In this document: one piece after another, positions 32,099-43,647 of the stretch
Numbering within the stretch: the stretch's first letter is position 1
Layout of the letters: each line of letters opens with the position of its first letter
NCBI GenBank assembly: GCA_036250195.1
Contig: JAVHZZ010000004.1
Span: 165,800,369 to 165,864,368 of the forward strand
Reading direction: 5' to 3'
Source: Mixophyes australis
Taxonomy: Eukaryota; Chordata; Amphibia; Anura; Limnodynastidae
Length of the DNA stretch: 64,000 nucleotides
Program-made: the position numbers and the translations under genes
Notes under the pieces: generated by a model
Told to the model about the DNA's origin: nothing
What the model saw: only the letters and a program-made list of their open reading frames with translations
Databases searched by the model: none

Positions 32099-32681
32099 AA
32101 GTTAACCCGTGCATGATACTCATGCATTCTAGTCAAATCAAGATACTTAAGGTCTTAAAAAGGTTCTTGTCATGCATTTGGGGCTAGTCCAGGCCTCCTC
32201 AGGGGAAGATTGTTACTTCCCGACGCAAGCGCCCTTTTTAATGTGTGTTCATGAGGTAAAATTACCTCACGAAAATGAGTTTGACCCCTCAACTCGTAAA
32301 TTTAGCCTTTACTACCCCTCCCACGGTGGGAAGGGGGGATGATGGAAGTTAACTGACTTGACTATTCTAATTTTTTTGTCAAATAATGTCAGTATACCAA
32401 ATTTCAGGTCAATTGGATGAGCCCTTTCTGAGAAAATAGTTTTTTCCACACACACACACACACACACACTAACGCACGCCTCTACACATGTGTGTTCATG
32501 AGGTAAAATTACCTCACGAAAATGAGTTTGAGCCCTACCAAATTTCAGCCCATTTTGAATTTTTTTCCCCACACACACTAAGAATTTAGTAGGTCAGTGT
32601 ATAACTCTGCCCAGCAGGTGGCGCTGCAACTTGGTTTTTATTTTCCACACACACACAGACGCCACTAAGCATTTATATATT

Positions 32682-32720
<39 letters not shown>
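32099..32720 (+). mobile_element. Unclassified repeat between (TA)n tracts
   Basis: Bounded by a (TA)n tract at about 32,082-32,096 and a (TA)n tract at 32,683-32,720. It carries an internal duplication (TGTTCATGAGGTAAAATTAC at about 32,247 and 32,490), CA-rich tracts near 32,450 and 32,645, and an end reading CACTAAGCATTTATATATTAG. The layout suggests a retroposon with a TA-rich tail, but the family is not identified. Confidence 0.4.
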
Positions 32721-32727
<7 letters not shown>

Positions 32728-33021
32728 ACAGAAGCAGACGTAGATGCTCTGCACTCTCCATGTAAAGACTGGGGTGCAAGAGGGGGTTGCCCACATTGTA
32801 TAGACAAAAAACAGGGATACTCTGCACTCTCCAAATACATAATTAATGCTGTACTAAATTATTTTCTATATTAAAAAAGGGTAATGTTAGTTTCACATAT
32901 TGCAATATTTGTTAAGCTGACCAACTCACGCCAAAGTCTTCCCATTCTGGTAAGTCCTAACATGATCAAATGCTATGCTTATTTATCTGGGCTTAAGGCT
33001 TACCTGCACACAGCTTTTAAA

Positions 33022-33118
33022 GACTGTAGTATGCGCACAATTGTATGTACAATAAAAGGCCACATCAGAACATATAAAGCACATTTTCGATCACAAAATA
33101 AAGTTACAACTGTTATCA

Positions 33119-33152
<34 letters not shown>
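33022..33152 (+). repeat. Direct repeat with (TA)n tail, copy 2
   Basis: Partner of 31,986-32,098; see that entry for shared segments. Ends in about 15 TA dinucleotides. Confidence 0.7.
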
Positions 33153-33159
<7 letters not shown>

Positions 33160-33830
33160 TATAATTAATATATAATTTAATATATAATGAATTTCCCCAA
33201 ATCTTTTTTTTTGTAACTTTTTTTACATTATTTACATAAATTAAAATGCTTTCACTGCAATGCAAACTGTACATTCATTTCAATGCATTTTTGTAGTCTA
33301 TCTTACTCGCATACAGATGTTACTGTGCTGGCAAGTGGCACGCATATGTGTACTTTTAAAATCAAAGTCTATGTCATGACAGTCATCATGATCAGTTGGC
33401 ATTTACAACAGCATTGTACTGGGTGCAAATGATACAACTGAAAACAAGGATGCTTATGAGAAACCTCAGACTGCAAACAGAAGATGGACTACAAGCAATT
33501 TTGGCAATTTTGGCACTGAAGAAAAGAAGATGTTTTTCATGGACATTTGGAATATTATGGGGTCCTTGGTACTGAAGAAAAGAACATATATTTCATGGCC
33601 AATATGATTTTTTTGGATTAGCAACAGGACCTTTGGAATATTTTGGTTATGGTTTAAAACCTTATGGGATTGGAAGCTTACAAGTTTGGTCCCATACAGA
33701 TGAAGAGTTAAGTTGGTAAGTATATTGCATTTCATTAGTTTTAATAAATATATGCTGTTAAAAAGAGGGTGTTGTGATTTATTTTAGGGGTTTTATTATT
33801 TTAAGCTGGCAGCACTAGGGTTAATAGTGC
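33153..33830. other. Non-genic sequence with short duplication
   Basis: A short tandem duplication lies at about 33,521-33,610 (TACTGAAGAAAAGAA and TTTCATGG twice). Otherwise no recognised feature. Confidence 0.4.
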
Positions 33831-33869
33831 TTATAGGGGGGAGCCCCACACTTCTTTTTAAAATTGCTC

Positions 33870-34835
33870 TATTTTTAACAGTATACAGCCAGCGAGTCGT
33901 AAACCGCATTTTCGTGTTAATGCCGGCAGTGTGACTGTCGGCAATCACACTGTCATTATTTTATATGTGTCGGGATTTCTAGCCTGTCAGTGTTTACAAC
34001 ATTAGGTATTTCCTACTTGTCAGTATGGTCAGTGTAGGCATTTTCGTGTCAGTATAGTTTTGTTCAAGCATACAGATAATCTTTACAGTGTATCGTTATG
34101 GTGACTATTTCTGTTTTTCATGTCAGTTCCTGTGCTATGCAGACAAAATGTTGTGACACTATTCTTTCTTTTCCACACAAAAAAATTAAAGTGCAAGAGA
34201 TACATTGCATGTACATAATGTTCTGTTGCTTTGCTGGGACAAATTGCAAGTAACACTGTTTAGAATTATTACACATACTCTGCATATATTTCACAGCATA
34301 CACCATTTGATTACTCTTCTTTTAAAGGGTGGGGTACGTGATAACGGTGACAAGAAAGCCGACAACAGTTATGCAGACACGAAAATGCAGATCAGTATAA
34401 TCGCGATATGTGCAAGATACACACTTACTTAAAAAGTCACATGCCAACATCTCTGACATGTGTGCTATAAACCCCAACAGCAGAAAATGCTGGTAGTGTG
34501 ATTATCATCTCTTAAAACGGCGACACTGAATTGCCGGCATTAAGAGGGCAATCCTAACCGCTTTGTATTTGATGTTTTTTAGTAACAGATTTACATGATC
34601 CAGCCAGCAGGTCCTCTCATTGTCCCCTCAAAACCGGCAATGTCAATATCGCAGTTTTAAGAGAAGTCAATCATACTGGTGTCGTTTTCTGCTCTTTGGG
34701 TTTATAGCAAAGATGATGATTTTCATTTGTAAAGTAAGTGTGTATTTTGTACATGTTGTGATTTTACTGATCGGCATTTTTGTGTCTGTATAACTCTTGT
34801 CTGCTTTGTAGTCATTGGAATGATGACTACCATCG
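33870..34835. mobile_element. Foldback (long inverted-repeat) element
   Basis: The arm at about 34,345-34,560 is the inverted, diverged copy of 34,610-34,825. Matches include TTATGCAGACACGAAAATGC against its complement at about 34,770-34,790, ATACACACTTACT against AGTAAGTGTGTAT, and GCTATAAACCC against GGGTTTATAGC. The arms are separated by about 50 bp. A further arm-like piece (GGCATTTTCGTGTCAGTATAG at about 34,041) lies at 33,870-34,110 and a related fragment at about 36,175-36,245. No coding capacity is seen. This fits a non-autonomous foldback or long-TIR DNA transposon; superfamily not determined. Confidence 0.6.
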
Positions 34836-35974
34836 CTTTAAAATTAGTCCAGTCCAGCTCAAATTTACATCTATTAGACATAACCTAATTACTTATATTA
34901 AACATTAATAACCATTTTACAAAACTTAATGTAAGAAAATGTAATTTGTCATAACATTATATATAAAATCAAACATATTTGTAGTGTTAATCTTTTTAAT
35001 AATATCATATTAAGATATACTCTATTGTAATGTATTCAACATGTAAAATGAAACCATTTACATTATTTTCAGGCTTATTAGATTTGATTTAAAATATAAG
35101 CAATATAGTTGCTATATTGATACAAGATGCATTGTGACTTTATTATAGATTTTGAAAAAACACGTGTAACATATTAGTAGAAAGTGATACTTATTTTTAA
35201 ATGAATGACACCACCCCATCTAATTATATTAATACAAACTTATTGACAAGATCTGAAATATAGAACAGATGTGCGCTATGTTGTGCAATGCTTGTCAGTT
35301 AAATTTGTATTATGTGTTCATTTCAGTATTTGTCTTTGCTAACTTATCTTTATCATGATTTCATGGTAACCTGGATCTGAAGAATCTATAGTTTTCGATG
35401 GGAGTATAGGTTTATATTGCAATAAATACTATAAAAAAGTAACCTTAGCATCAGGGACATGACAGCAATTATCTGGGCACCATAGCAATACTGTAAAGGG
35501 GTCTACTGGGCACCATCATATAGTCATAACCAGCAGAATGTCTGCTCCCAGAGGTGGATTAAGACTTATTGGGTCTCAGGGCACTTAAGACAGGGGGGCC
35601 TTATGGTCTCTAATTAAAAGCATAGTGGCATCATTCATTAGACTAAATAATAAATAGGTAGTAGTCAGCCCATTCAATAATAATAATAGACAACCTGATC
35701 AGTCAGTCCTCTTATTTTCAGAGATTAACCTTCTCATAATCATTAAATATTTCAGTCTCATCATAACCTCTTCATTAACATCAAGCTCCCCATTACAAAT
35801 TAACACTCAACAGTATAATTGGATCCCTTATAATGATAGCTCTCTGATCATCCACTTCATCGTTAATTAATGCATTCAGCCTCATCAGAACAACCCATCA
35901 ACATCAATAACGATTTTATAAACACTAAATCCATTTTCCCCATCATTTATTTACCCCCCACATCATCAAATAAT

Positions 35975-35975
<1 letters not shown>
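34836..35975. other. Non-genic sequence
   Basis: A/T-rich, no recognised gene. A stretch at 35,450-35,600 looks repeat-like but is unassigned. Confidence 0.4.

Positions 35976-35976
<1 letters not shown>

Positions 35977-36021
<45 letters not shown>
35977..36021. repeat. (TA)n microsatellite
   Basis: About 22 uninterrupted TA dinucleotides. Confidence 0.95.
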
Positions 36022-36024
<3 letters not shown>

Positions 36025-36262
36025 TCCTATATGGTCTTTTCTGAAGAGAGTTTGTTTGTTTTTCCCTTGTTTGCATGGGTTTCCACCGGACACTCCAGTC
36101 ATATGCTGATGAGTTGTATCCCGGCATAGAAGATATACAGACTCAGTATAAAAGCGACTCTCAAAATTTTAGACATGCCACATATAAATGCCGATAGCAG
36201 AAAATACAGGCACTGTGATTATCATTTCATAGCCGGTTTTAATGGGTCAATGGAAGGACCCA

Positions 36263-36313
36263 ACGACCTAGGGTCAATTTGAAAGCAGCCAATTAACCTA
36301 CTAATATGTTTTT
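36263..36313 (-). mobile_element. V-SINE-like body fragment
   Basis: CTAGGGTCAATTTGAAAGCAGCCAATT-type sequence matching the segment of the full copy at about 2013-2055. Head and tail are missing. Confidence 0.6.
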
Positions 36314-36739
36314 GTAAGCATTTGAGTTGGCAGTGTACAGTGCTGTTTTTGAATGTATAATTTTTGATGTTTTAGAAATGGTTAGTGTGACTTGTGTTTG
36401 TGCATACATGAGGTTGCATTATCATTGTATATAATGTAAATGGAGCTATGTGAATTGATATAGGACCATGTGTAATAAAGGTCTTCAAATGGTTAAGACT
36501 AAGTGAAAGTGAAGGGTTAGTGAATGGTAAGTGTGGTGCTGAAATTGCTTACTACTAAATGGTGGTGACACAGTATGGTGGATTCCATGCTTGATGCTGA
36601 ACTTGTAATGCTATTCTCAGACATTCCCTCTACACACATGCATTGGGAGGTTTGTGTGATAAGCATGGAGGTTTATGTGATTGTTATTGTTAAGTAATGC
36701 TGGGAGCAATGACAGAAATGCATGGCATCCACCATCTTG

Positions 36740-36850
36740 TCTCACTCCTATGTTTTACCAATTTGTCTGCCCCTTCCCTTTAGATTGCAAGCTTTCATGA
36801 CCAGGGCCCTCTTCCCTCCTGTCCTCCTATTTTCATTACCCATGCCGTCT
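36740..36850 (+). mobile_element. LINE 3'-UTR fragment
   Basis: TTGCAAGCTTTCATGACCAG then GGCCCTCTTCCCTCCTGTC resembles the 3' UTR of the L2/CR1 copy at 45,505-45,560 (TGTAAGCTCGTATGAGCAGG then GCCCTCTTTCCTCCTGTC). Confidence 0.55.
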
Positions 36851-37059
36851 GCACACCAGATATATGTTTTGCAACTCCACCCTCAGATCTCTGCCCCAGA
36901 CTCCATACCTCTCTTGTCTTCTGACCTCATTCAGTGGATCTGATCTTGTTAGCTGTGCCCACACTTTATCACGCATCTCACCAGTTTAGTTCCATTCTGA
37001 GTCTTGTATACATGAGTTTCCTGTAGTTACTCCTATCTGTTGTACAGCCTGGTGTTTCT

Positions 37060-37535
37060 CTATCCTTCGACACCATCTAGCCAAGCATTCTGCACATGCG
37101 CAACCCCGGGAACCTTTTAAAACCTCTGCTCCATAGGAGGATCACTAGACAGTTCCCTTTATAAGTTCCTCCTCCCTTCTATGGGTGTCAGTTCATGAGG
37201 TCTCCAACCTGATAGAAGCATCTCCTCTGACTCCCGTCCATGCTCATACTTACCTTTGTTTCTGTCTTTTCGAGTTTGGCCGTTCGTTCATCGGCCGCAG
37301 CATCGGTCCTGTTCCAGAGTTATAACCTCTGTGTGGATCTCAGTGCTTTTGCTATCCACAGTTCACCTCTTCACAGCATCACCTGTTCAGCCTATTCTAG
37401 AGTTAAGACCTGTGACCTCACTGCAGTGTATCATTCATCATCAGTCCTGTTCCAGAGTTATATCACCTGTGTGGATCTCAGTACTTCTGCTCACCGCAGT
37501 GCATGGCTTCACAGACTGTTTTGTGGCCTATAAAT
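37060..37535 (+). repeat. LTR/leader-like sequence with internal repeat
   Basis: Contains GAACCTTTTAAAACC, and two copies of TCCTGTTCCAGAGTTATA followed by CTGTGTGGATCTCAGT (about 37,307 and 37,446). The CT-rich leader-like style resembles the R/U5 part of gypsy-type LTRs seen elsewhere in the window, but boundaries were not found. Confidence 0.35.
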
Positions 37536-37539
37536 GAAG

Positions 37540-38025
37540 GATAATAATAACATAAGATTATATAGGTGCATCTGTGGTGTTATATAGGAGTTTGAGTAGT
37601 AGTGATGGAGTAACTGTGTTAAGACTGTGTGTAATAGAGTATGAGAGGATTTGTTACATATAGTAAATAGCTTTAGTGAGATAATGTGAGAGCATATAGT
37701 TTATGTTGTGACTTGTATGTAATTTCAAGGACTGTAGTAATGTGAATGAGAAGTGTAATGGACTCTGGCCTCCATCCCCTACACCACATGGAGCTCATAA
37801 ATAATGTGACCAGGGATACACATGTCACGTTTCAATGCAGAAAATCACAGCTAAGGAGCCCGGAATATGGTGAAACACACAATTTTTATTGCAGATATGT
37901 TTCCAGAAAATGCAGTAAGGTACAAACCGGATGGTGTAGATATTGCATGGGGATTGCACAGAGATGCATAAGGTAGATAACAGGAACACAGCTAATGTAG
38001 GTGAACAAGTGGTGTGTAGACATCC
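37540..38025. other. Non-genic sequence
   Basis: No recognised gene. The target DNA of the hAT insertion ends at 38,033. Confidence 0.35.
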
Positions 38026-38591
38026 CTGAGAACTAGAGATGCTCAGGCTCAGGTCCCCGAGAACCGAACACACCCAAAGTTAGCAGATCCGAGTACCGAG
38101 CCGAGCCGGCTCAGTATGTTCCAGCACCCTCGGAATTGAAAACGAGACAAAACGTCAATGGATCTTGCAAGTTTTGGATTCTATAAGTACCGCCCTCCAC
38201 AGCGATCCAGCGCTATCTCTAGTGCAGTTGGGCAGCATCATAGCTAGAAAAGAAAGAGGAGGGGTAGCAGTGTTCTGCAGGACAGCTCCATTGCTAATTG
38301 CCATTGCAGAAATAGAGATAATAGGGCTGGCAGTCTTGGACTAAATCTGCACACATATTGTATGGAGTTATAGAGCTCACACACCAATAGGACAGCTCGA
38401 TTGCTAATAGTCACTGCTGAAATAGAAATAATAGGGTTGGCAGTGTTCTTCAAAATCTGCAGTTACATTGTACTGTGCCATAGCTCACATAGAAATAGGA
38501 GAGGTGGCAGTCCTTGTCACTCTTCAGTCTTCAGTCACATTGTTCTTATCACTCTCCAATCTCAGTCATGATGATACTAATACCTCTACCC

Positions 38592-39345
38592 CAGGGTTGT
38601 CCAACCCGCGGGCCGCATGCGGCCCAGCACGTCTGTAAATGTGGCCCAGAAGGAGTTTTGGTTGTGGAAGGGGGCAGCACAGTTAATGGAAAAAAAAATC
38701 CTGCAAAAAAAAGAAAAGAAAATACTTACCTTGCAGTCACGCGGTCACGTCAGCTGGTACTCCGGCTCCCTCCCTTGTCTCCTCCTCCGTGCGGTGCTCG
38801 CAGTGAATGTCGGGCGTGATATCATCACGCCCAACATCCATTGCGGAGCGCAGCACAGAGGAGTTACCCGCGCGAGAAGAACAATCAGCAGCACAGAATT
38901 GGAGAAAAGAAGAGAAGAGGACAGGAGAACAAGCCGATTAAAAGGTAAGTTAAGGGGGATTTTTTTATTATTTCAAGGGACGCTGACCAGTGAATAAAAG
39001 TCACCTGGTCCTGGAGCATCATGGACCTTATCTCCCTGCTACATACTTCTACTTGTAATACTAATGGGGCATTATATATTATTCTCTTTGGCCCATTATA
39101 AGTTGTTGTCCCTTAACTAACATAGTGGTGTAATTAGCAAAACAGGTCACAATTTGGGGTCACAGTGATGTATATGTCAGGTACCGCAGGCCTGGTCAGG
39201 GCACCCTGATATACAATGCCTGGCTTAAATGCACTTTATTGATATTGCATCGAAACAATACAAAAAGTGATTATAGTATAATAACTAGAGAGGATTTTTT
39301 GAACAGGGCGATTGAAAGGTAAGTATAGGGGGATTTGAAAAAAAA

Positions 39346-39383
<38 letters not shown>

Positions 39384-39535
39384 ACTTTTTTTTCTCATAT
39401 ATATATGTTAACTATGTTTTCTATGGTTTTTTGGATGATCAGCTATCGTTATTGTTAGTGTATCTTATGTGCGGCCCAAACCAGCTCGTCGTCTTCCAAT
39501 GTGGCCCAGGGAAGCTAAAAGGTTGGACACCCCTG
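38592..39535. mobile_element. Non-autonomous hAT with perfect 8-bp target duplication
   Basis: Starts CAGGGTTGTCCAACCC and ends with GGTTGGACACCCCTG, terminal inverted repeats of about 16 bp with mismatches. It is flanked by CTCTACCC on both sides (38,584-38,591 and 39,536-39,543), an exact 8-bp duplication. The subterminal parts carry GCGGCCC motifs on both sides. The 944-bp interior contains two short CpG-rich stretches, a (TA)n tract (39,351-39,380) and no transposase. It is inserted near the 3' end of the older hAT. Confidence 0.93.
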
Positions 39536-39642
39536 CTCTACCCCATGTGCTAAAGCCTATGTTCAAGTGCATAGTGGTTTTAAGTCTGGAAAACAAAAAT
39601 GTAAATAAAGGCTTGTACCTTTTTAAAGAGAAAAACACCTCT

Positions 39643-40375
39643 TTAATAAAGGTGAAAGTCTTCTGTAGAAAAACATAAAGCTGCCAACATGCCATTCTTC
39701 CCAATGGGTAGCTCATTGCATTTCTTGAGATCTGGGTCAATTGGAAAGAAAGCGAAGACATTGCCCTTAAACCTAGAATTAAGCACAGTTGCCAAAATGT
39801 AATGATTCAGTTTCAAGATGTTGATACCTCTTGGATCCTGGTGAAGCGAATAAAGTACTAAATCTACAAGTTCAACATAATTAGCGGAATTGCTTTGTTT
39901 CATTTCCTCCTTCAATTTCTCTTGCTGCTTTTCAAAAAGTCTAATTAGGGGAATTACTTGACCCAAGATAACAGTGTCCGCACTCTCTTCACATGTGACT
40001 ACTTTGAGTGGTTTCAGCACCTTGCACAACACGGAAAGTATTCTGCACTGCGCTGGACTAAAGTACATTCCCTCTAAATTATATTCTTCTTGCAGCTGCT
40101 GCATTCTCCTACATGCTGTTGCAGAATCCCAAAAATTACCCTAAATATTTTGGGACACAGACAGCATCTCCTGTAAGTCATTATCATTTTTTAAAAAGGT
40201 CTGTACCACCAAGTTGATTGTGTGAGCAAAACAGAGAATGTGATGGATTTCCTTGTAATGCTCTAACAATATTGGTGGCATTATAAAAAATCACATATCC
40301 TCTGGAGAGTCCAAGCAGGATAAGCCATATTGCAATGATATCCCTTAGTTTTTCAAACAGGTTGTCAGCAATATT
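39643..40375 (-). pseudogene. hAT transposase, central/C-terminal part
   Basis: In minus-strand order: a NIADNL block and a GLSRGYVIFYNATNIVRALQ block near 40,280-40,370, HSLFCSHNQL, then CFAHTINLVVQTFLKND near 40,170-40,235, which is the conserved Cys/His-containing hAT region. The open segment 40,104-39,643 follows: LCKVLKPLKVVTCEESADT, VILGQVIPLIRLFEKQ, NHYILATVLNSRFKG. The last matches the ATLLDPRFK block with Asp replaced by Ser. Stops separate the pieces (for example near 40,140). The hAT dimerisation domain is not seen. Confidence 0.85.
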
Positions 40376-40845
40376 ACCTCTGACCTGCGCCTTGTCTCGT
40401 CTCTAACAACCACCTCTCATTCTCGCCTTCAAGACTTATCCCGTGCTACTCCTCACTTATGGAATTCCCTACCATGCTCAACCAGCTTTCACACAGCCTT
40501 TAAATCTTTAGATGCTCTTTGAAAACCCATCTCTTTTTTAGAGGTGACCTTATCCTTGATAACACTATTCACACTAATGCACCCTCACAATTATCCCAAT
40601 CTCCACTCTGAGCCACACTCGCTCCTCTTGTTTCAGCTGTGCCCTGTTCCCTTTAAAATGTAAGCTCTCTAATGTTCAGGGTCCTCCATACCCTTTGTTG
40701 TCATGTCTCCATTAATTTTGTCTGCCTTGTCTGTTCTTGTTTTACGTATGTCATGTTTTATGTATGTCCTTGTCTCCCCTACTGTACGGTGCTGTGGAGC
40801 ACTGTGGTGCCTTACAAATCTATGATAATAATATTAATATGCCTC
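40376..40845 (+). mobile_element. LINE 3' end inserted in hAT
   Basis: Plus-strand 5'-truncated L2/CR1-type fragment. Its translation contains LQDLSRATPHLWNSLPC-like codons near 40,425-40,480 and a KTHLF-like end with one stop near 40,519. The 3' UTR and the tail GTACGGTGCTGTGGAGCACTG...CCTTACAAATC then ATAATAATATTAATA follow. It is a different subfamily from the copies at 8.8 and 44.8 kb, judged by UTR differences. It splits the hAT transposase. Confidence 0.8.
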
Positions 40846-41182
40846 TTAGTGAAGCAGATGATACAGAGAGTAGTCTGCCTCTGAAAAACGGGTTACATGC
40901 TGCTGTTATCCCTACTGGTGAAGGCGAATCACCAACCCAGTGGGCTGTCACAGTAATATAATCTTTAGTTTGCCCAGTTCCACTTGTCCACATATCTGTG
41001 GTTAAGTGTACAGTGGGTAGAATGGCATTTTGTAGCCCAATAATTACATTTTTATGAACCTTCTGGTAGAGGTGAGGAATAGCTTTTCTAGTAAAATGGT
41101 GTCGTGATGGATTTTGGTAACGGGGATAGAAGGACAATTCCATCTTGCACCACTTTTCTTTTCTGCCACTGCTGTCTGGCAA
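40846..41182 (-). pseudogene. hAT transposase, N-terminal part
   Basis: A minus-strand frame with FTRKAIPHLYQKVHKNVI, then VHLTTDMWTSGTGQTKDYI and TVTAHWV. This is the hAT block whose Asp in TTDMWTS is the first catalytic acidic residue. It lies upstream of the LINE insertion. A BED zinc finger would be expected at 41,200-41,500; only broken frames are seen. Confidence 0.85.
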
Positions 41183-41566
41183 TGTTTCCTAGATATGCTA
41201 TGAACTGCCGTTTGTTTGTGTCATTGTTCTGTCGCTTAGCATCCAGCCAGGTTGCTGCAGTCTTTGTTTGAAAGTGTATGAAAATAATATTGTGACCTGT
41301 GAGGTGGTCAAAATTGACTGCAAATGACTTAAATTAGTGTAATTGAGGTTAATAATAGTGTTGGAAAAAAAGAGCAAAATTATGTGATTTTAGCAAAAAA
41401 AATAGGGATATTTGAAAGAAAAAAATAGGGATCCAAAATCAAAACCTAAACACGCAAGAGCGGTTTTGCCAAATCCAAAAGCAAAACCACAACACGAAGT
41501 TAATCTAGATCCAAAACCTAAACCAAAACCAGAACACGGGGGTCAGTGAACATCTCTATTGAGAAC

Positions 41567-42150
41567 AAGGGACCAGGAGCACAACAAGGAACAGCATAGC
41601 AACATATAGCAACAACAATGACCAGCATGGTACATTGTAAGAAACAGACATAAACAATGAGAGACACAGGTGTACCATTAACGAGGAGCAGAGATTAACT
41701 CCTACTAGTGAGTTAAAATGTCCATAGTGGAAGAGCAGCACCTCTGGTGACATGGAAGTACTGCATCCAGGAACATAACATAAGTTTAAGATATAAGTTT
41801 CATTGTTGCTGCAAATTTAGAACAGAAAAGGAATTTCATTTCTTGTGGTTAAACTGGAAACCACCTTTGTGAGAAGTTTATTAATGAAATAAATAATTTA
41901 TTAAATGGTGATTAGAATATTTGCCTCGCCATTAGACCCTCATGGCTATCATAGGAGAAACAGCACATTCGTTAACACAAATGCAATTGGCTCCAGGCAA
42001 TGAGGGAGGTTATCCTGGGGGCCCCATTTATTTACTTTATTGGGTTACTTATATTGAGGGGTTTTTTCAAACATGAACAACCACTTTAACAACATATTAT
42101 ATTTGCAGGTTAGGTTTGGGTTTAATAATGTTGCAGTGCAGTGTTGTAAA
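41567..42150. other. Non-genic sequence
   Basis: Flanking DNA between the hAT and the solo LTR, with no recognised gene. Confidence 0.35.
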
Positions 42151-42378
42151 TTTACTGTCACGGGCACTAGGAGTCTTTGCCCAGGATATCACCAGATGTA
42201 GTCTTACCAGAGTAGTGTATGCACACAGTGGTCTTCTGGTAGCAGGGTGACTAGCGGAACAGGAGAATCAGCAGATGGTGAGAGGATGCTCGAGGAAAGT
42301 CTATGACTAGCAGTAACAGGTTATGAGTTAAACAATATGAACACGAGGATCTTGATGGACGAGAAGACGTGAGGAAAG

Positions 42379-42655
42379 TCAGTGGTCTACGTACAGCAAG
42401 TTGTACCACTGCTATAGTGAGAGGAATGTCCAGGGATAGATAGGAGGTAGTGAAGTCAGTGGTCTGCGTACAGCAAGTTGTACCACTGCTTGTAGTGATG
42501 GGACAGGTTCCAGGTGCAAGTAGGTAACGGGGAAGTCAGTGGTCTGCGTATAGCAAGTTGTACCACTGCTTATAGTGAGGAAACTTGTAACTGGTGCCAA
42601 TAGGAAACAGGGAGTCAGTGGTCTGCGTTCAGCAAGTTGTACCACTGCATATATA
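42379..42655. repeat. Tandem repeat in solo LTR (about 60-85 bp units)
   Basis: Four copies of GTCAGTGGTCT.CGTACAGC followed by AAGTTGTACCACTGC (starting near 42,379, 42,456, 42,536 and 42,616), with variable linkers. Confidence 0.85.
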
Positions 42656-43099
42656 GGTGAGGATAGGCACTAGGGTAGATGAATGGAGCATCAAAGGTAA
42701 TACGGAGAGCACAAGGAACTTGATTCCAATGGTATATATAATACAATAGCAAATGACTAGCGCTGCTTGGAGATACAAAGTCACTACTGAGAACCAGGAC
42801 ATATGAGACAAAGTCAATAGCATCTATAACTTCGTGAGATAGGGGACTCCGTAGATGAGCAGAACACAGTCCAAGCGGATATGCAATAAGCTGGTAAAGT
42901 CAATAAAAGATAAGCATACCGCGGTTCAGTTGAGCAGGCTGTCACGAGAGAAACACAGGGATAGCTGAGCGGCTGAACGCCAACACGAGTAGAGACCACA
43001 GGAGAGTGGTAGCGGTAATCCGTGTCTGTGAAGCACACAGACAGAGAACATCACACGAGAGGAGCAATGATGATTCTTGCGGAGGTCAGCAGGAATAGT

Positions 43100-43440
43100 G
43101 GACACGATGAAACACAGGAGAGTTGAAGCGGTCTGGAAACCGGTAATGCAGTAGCGAGGAATCAGCTGGAACTGAAGACACGATGAAACACAGGAGAGTT
43201 GAAGCGGTCTGGAAACCAGTAATGCCGTAGCGAGGAATCAGCTGGAACTGAAGACACGATGAAACACAGGAGAGTTGAAGCGGTCTGGAAACCAGTAATG
43301 CCATAGCGAGGAATCAGCTGGAACTGAAGACACGATGAAACACAAGAGAGTTGAAGCGGTCTGGAAACCGGTAATGCAGTAGCGAGGAATCAGCTGGAAC
43401 AGAAGACACGAGGAAACACAGGAACACCTTCAGAGACTCA
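43100..43440. repeat. 76-bp tandem repeat in solo LTR
   Basis: Units begin at 43,100, 43,176, 43,252, 43,328 and 43,404 (last partial), period exactly 76 bp. Each contains AGACACGATGAAACACAGG then GAAGCGGTCTGGAAACC. Units are nearly identical, so the array was amplified recently relative to the element. Confidence 0.95.
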
Positions 43441-43647
43441 CAGGGAATGAGACTCCAAGAACAGGCAACGAGGTATTGACCACAGGTGCTTTAAATAGGG
43501 AGTGTTGCCTGATCAGCCAATTAACTAAAAGCAACAGGTCTGAAGAGTTCATAGAGGCTGCGCATGCGCAGACCGTCAGGATGGCGGGCGGCCACGGTTC
43601 CTAACAACGGGAGAAGAGGCACTCACAGTCCGGTGAGTGACATTTAC

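Larger units (their letters stand above)
38034..41558 (-). mobile_element. Autonomous-type hAT transposon with nested insertions
   Basis: Ends are TAGAGATGCTCA (38,034) and the complement of TAGAGATGTTCA (41,558), imperfect terminal inverted repeats. The flanks CTGAGAAC (38,026-38,033) and TTGAGAAC (41,559-41,566) form an 8-bp target duplication with one mismatch, the hAT hallmark. Inside, on the minus strand, are decayed transposase segments. A second hAT (38,592-39,535) and a LINE 3' end (about 40,376-40,845) are inserted in it, so it is the oldest of the three. Confidence 0.9.
42156..43642 (-). mobile_element. Solo LTR, 1,487 bp, with internal tandem arrays
   Basis: The ends are TGTCACGGGC (42,156) and GTGAGTGACA (43,642), i.e. 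TGTCAC...GTGACA. It is flanked by TTTAC at 42,151-42,155 and 43,643-43,647, a perfect 5-bp duplication. On the minus strand a TATTTAAA TATA-like box lies at about 43,488-43,497, about 150 bp after the start. The part downstream of it contains two tandem arrays. No internal retroviral sequence is present, so it is best read as a solo LTR left by LTR-LTR recombination. A large non-autonomous element with short inverted ends is the alternative. Confidence 0.75.

Noticed and set aside
43100..43440. Possible CRISPR or regulatory array of 76-bp repeats
   Set aside because: Head-to-tail tandem repeat without unique spacers, inside a solo LTR.
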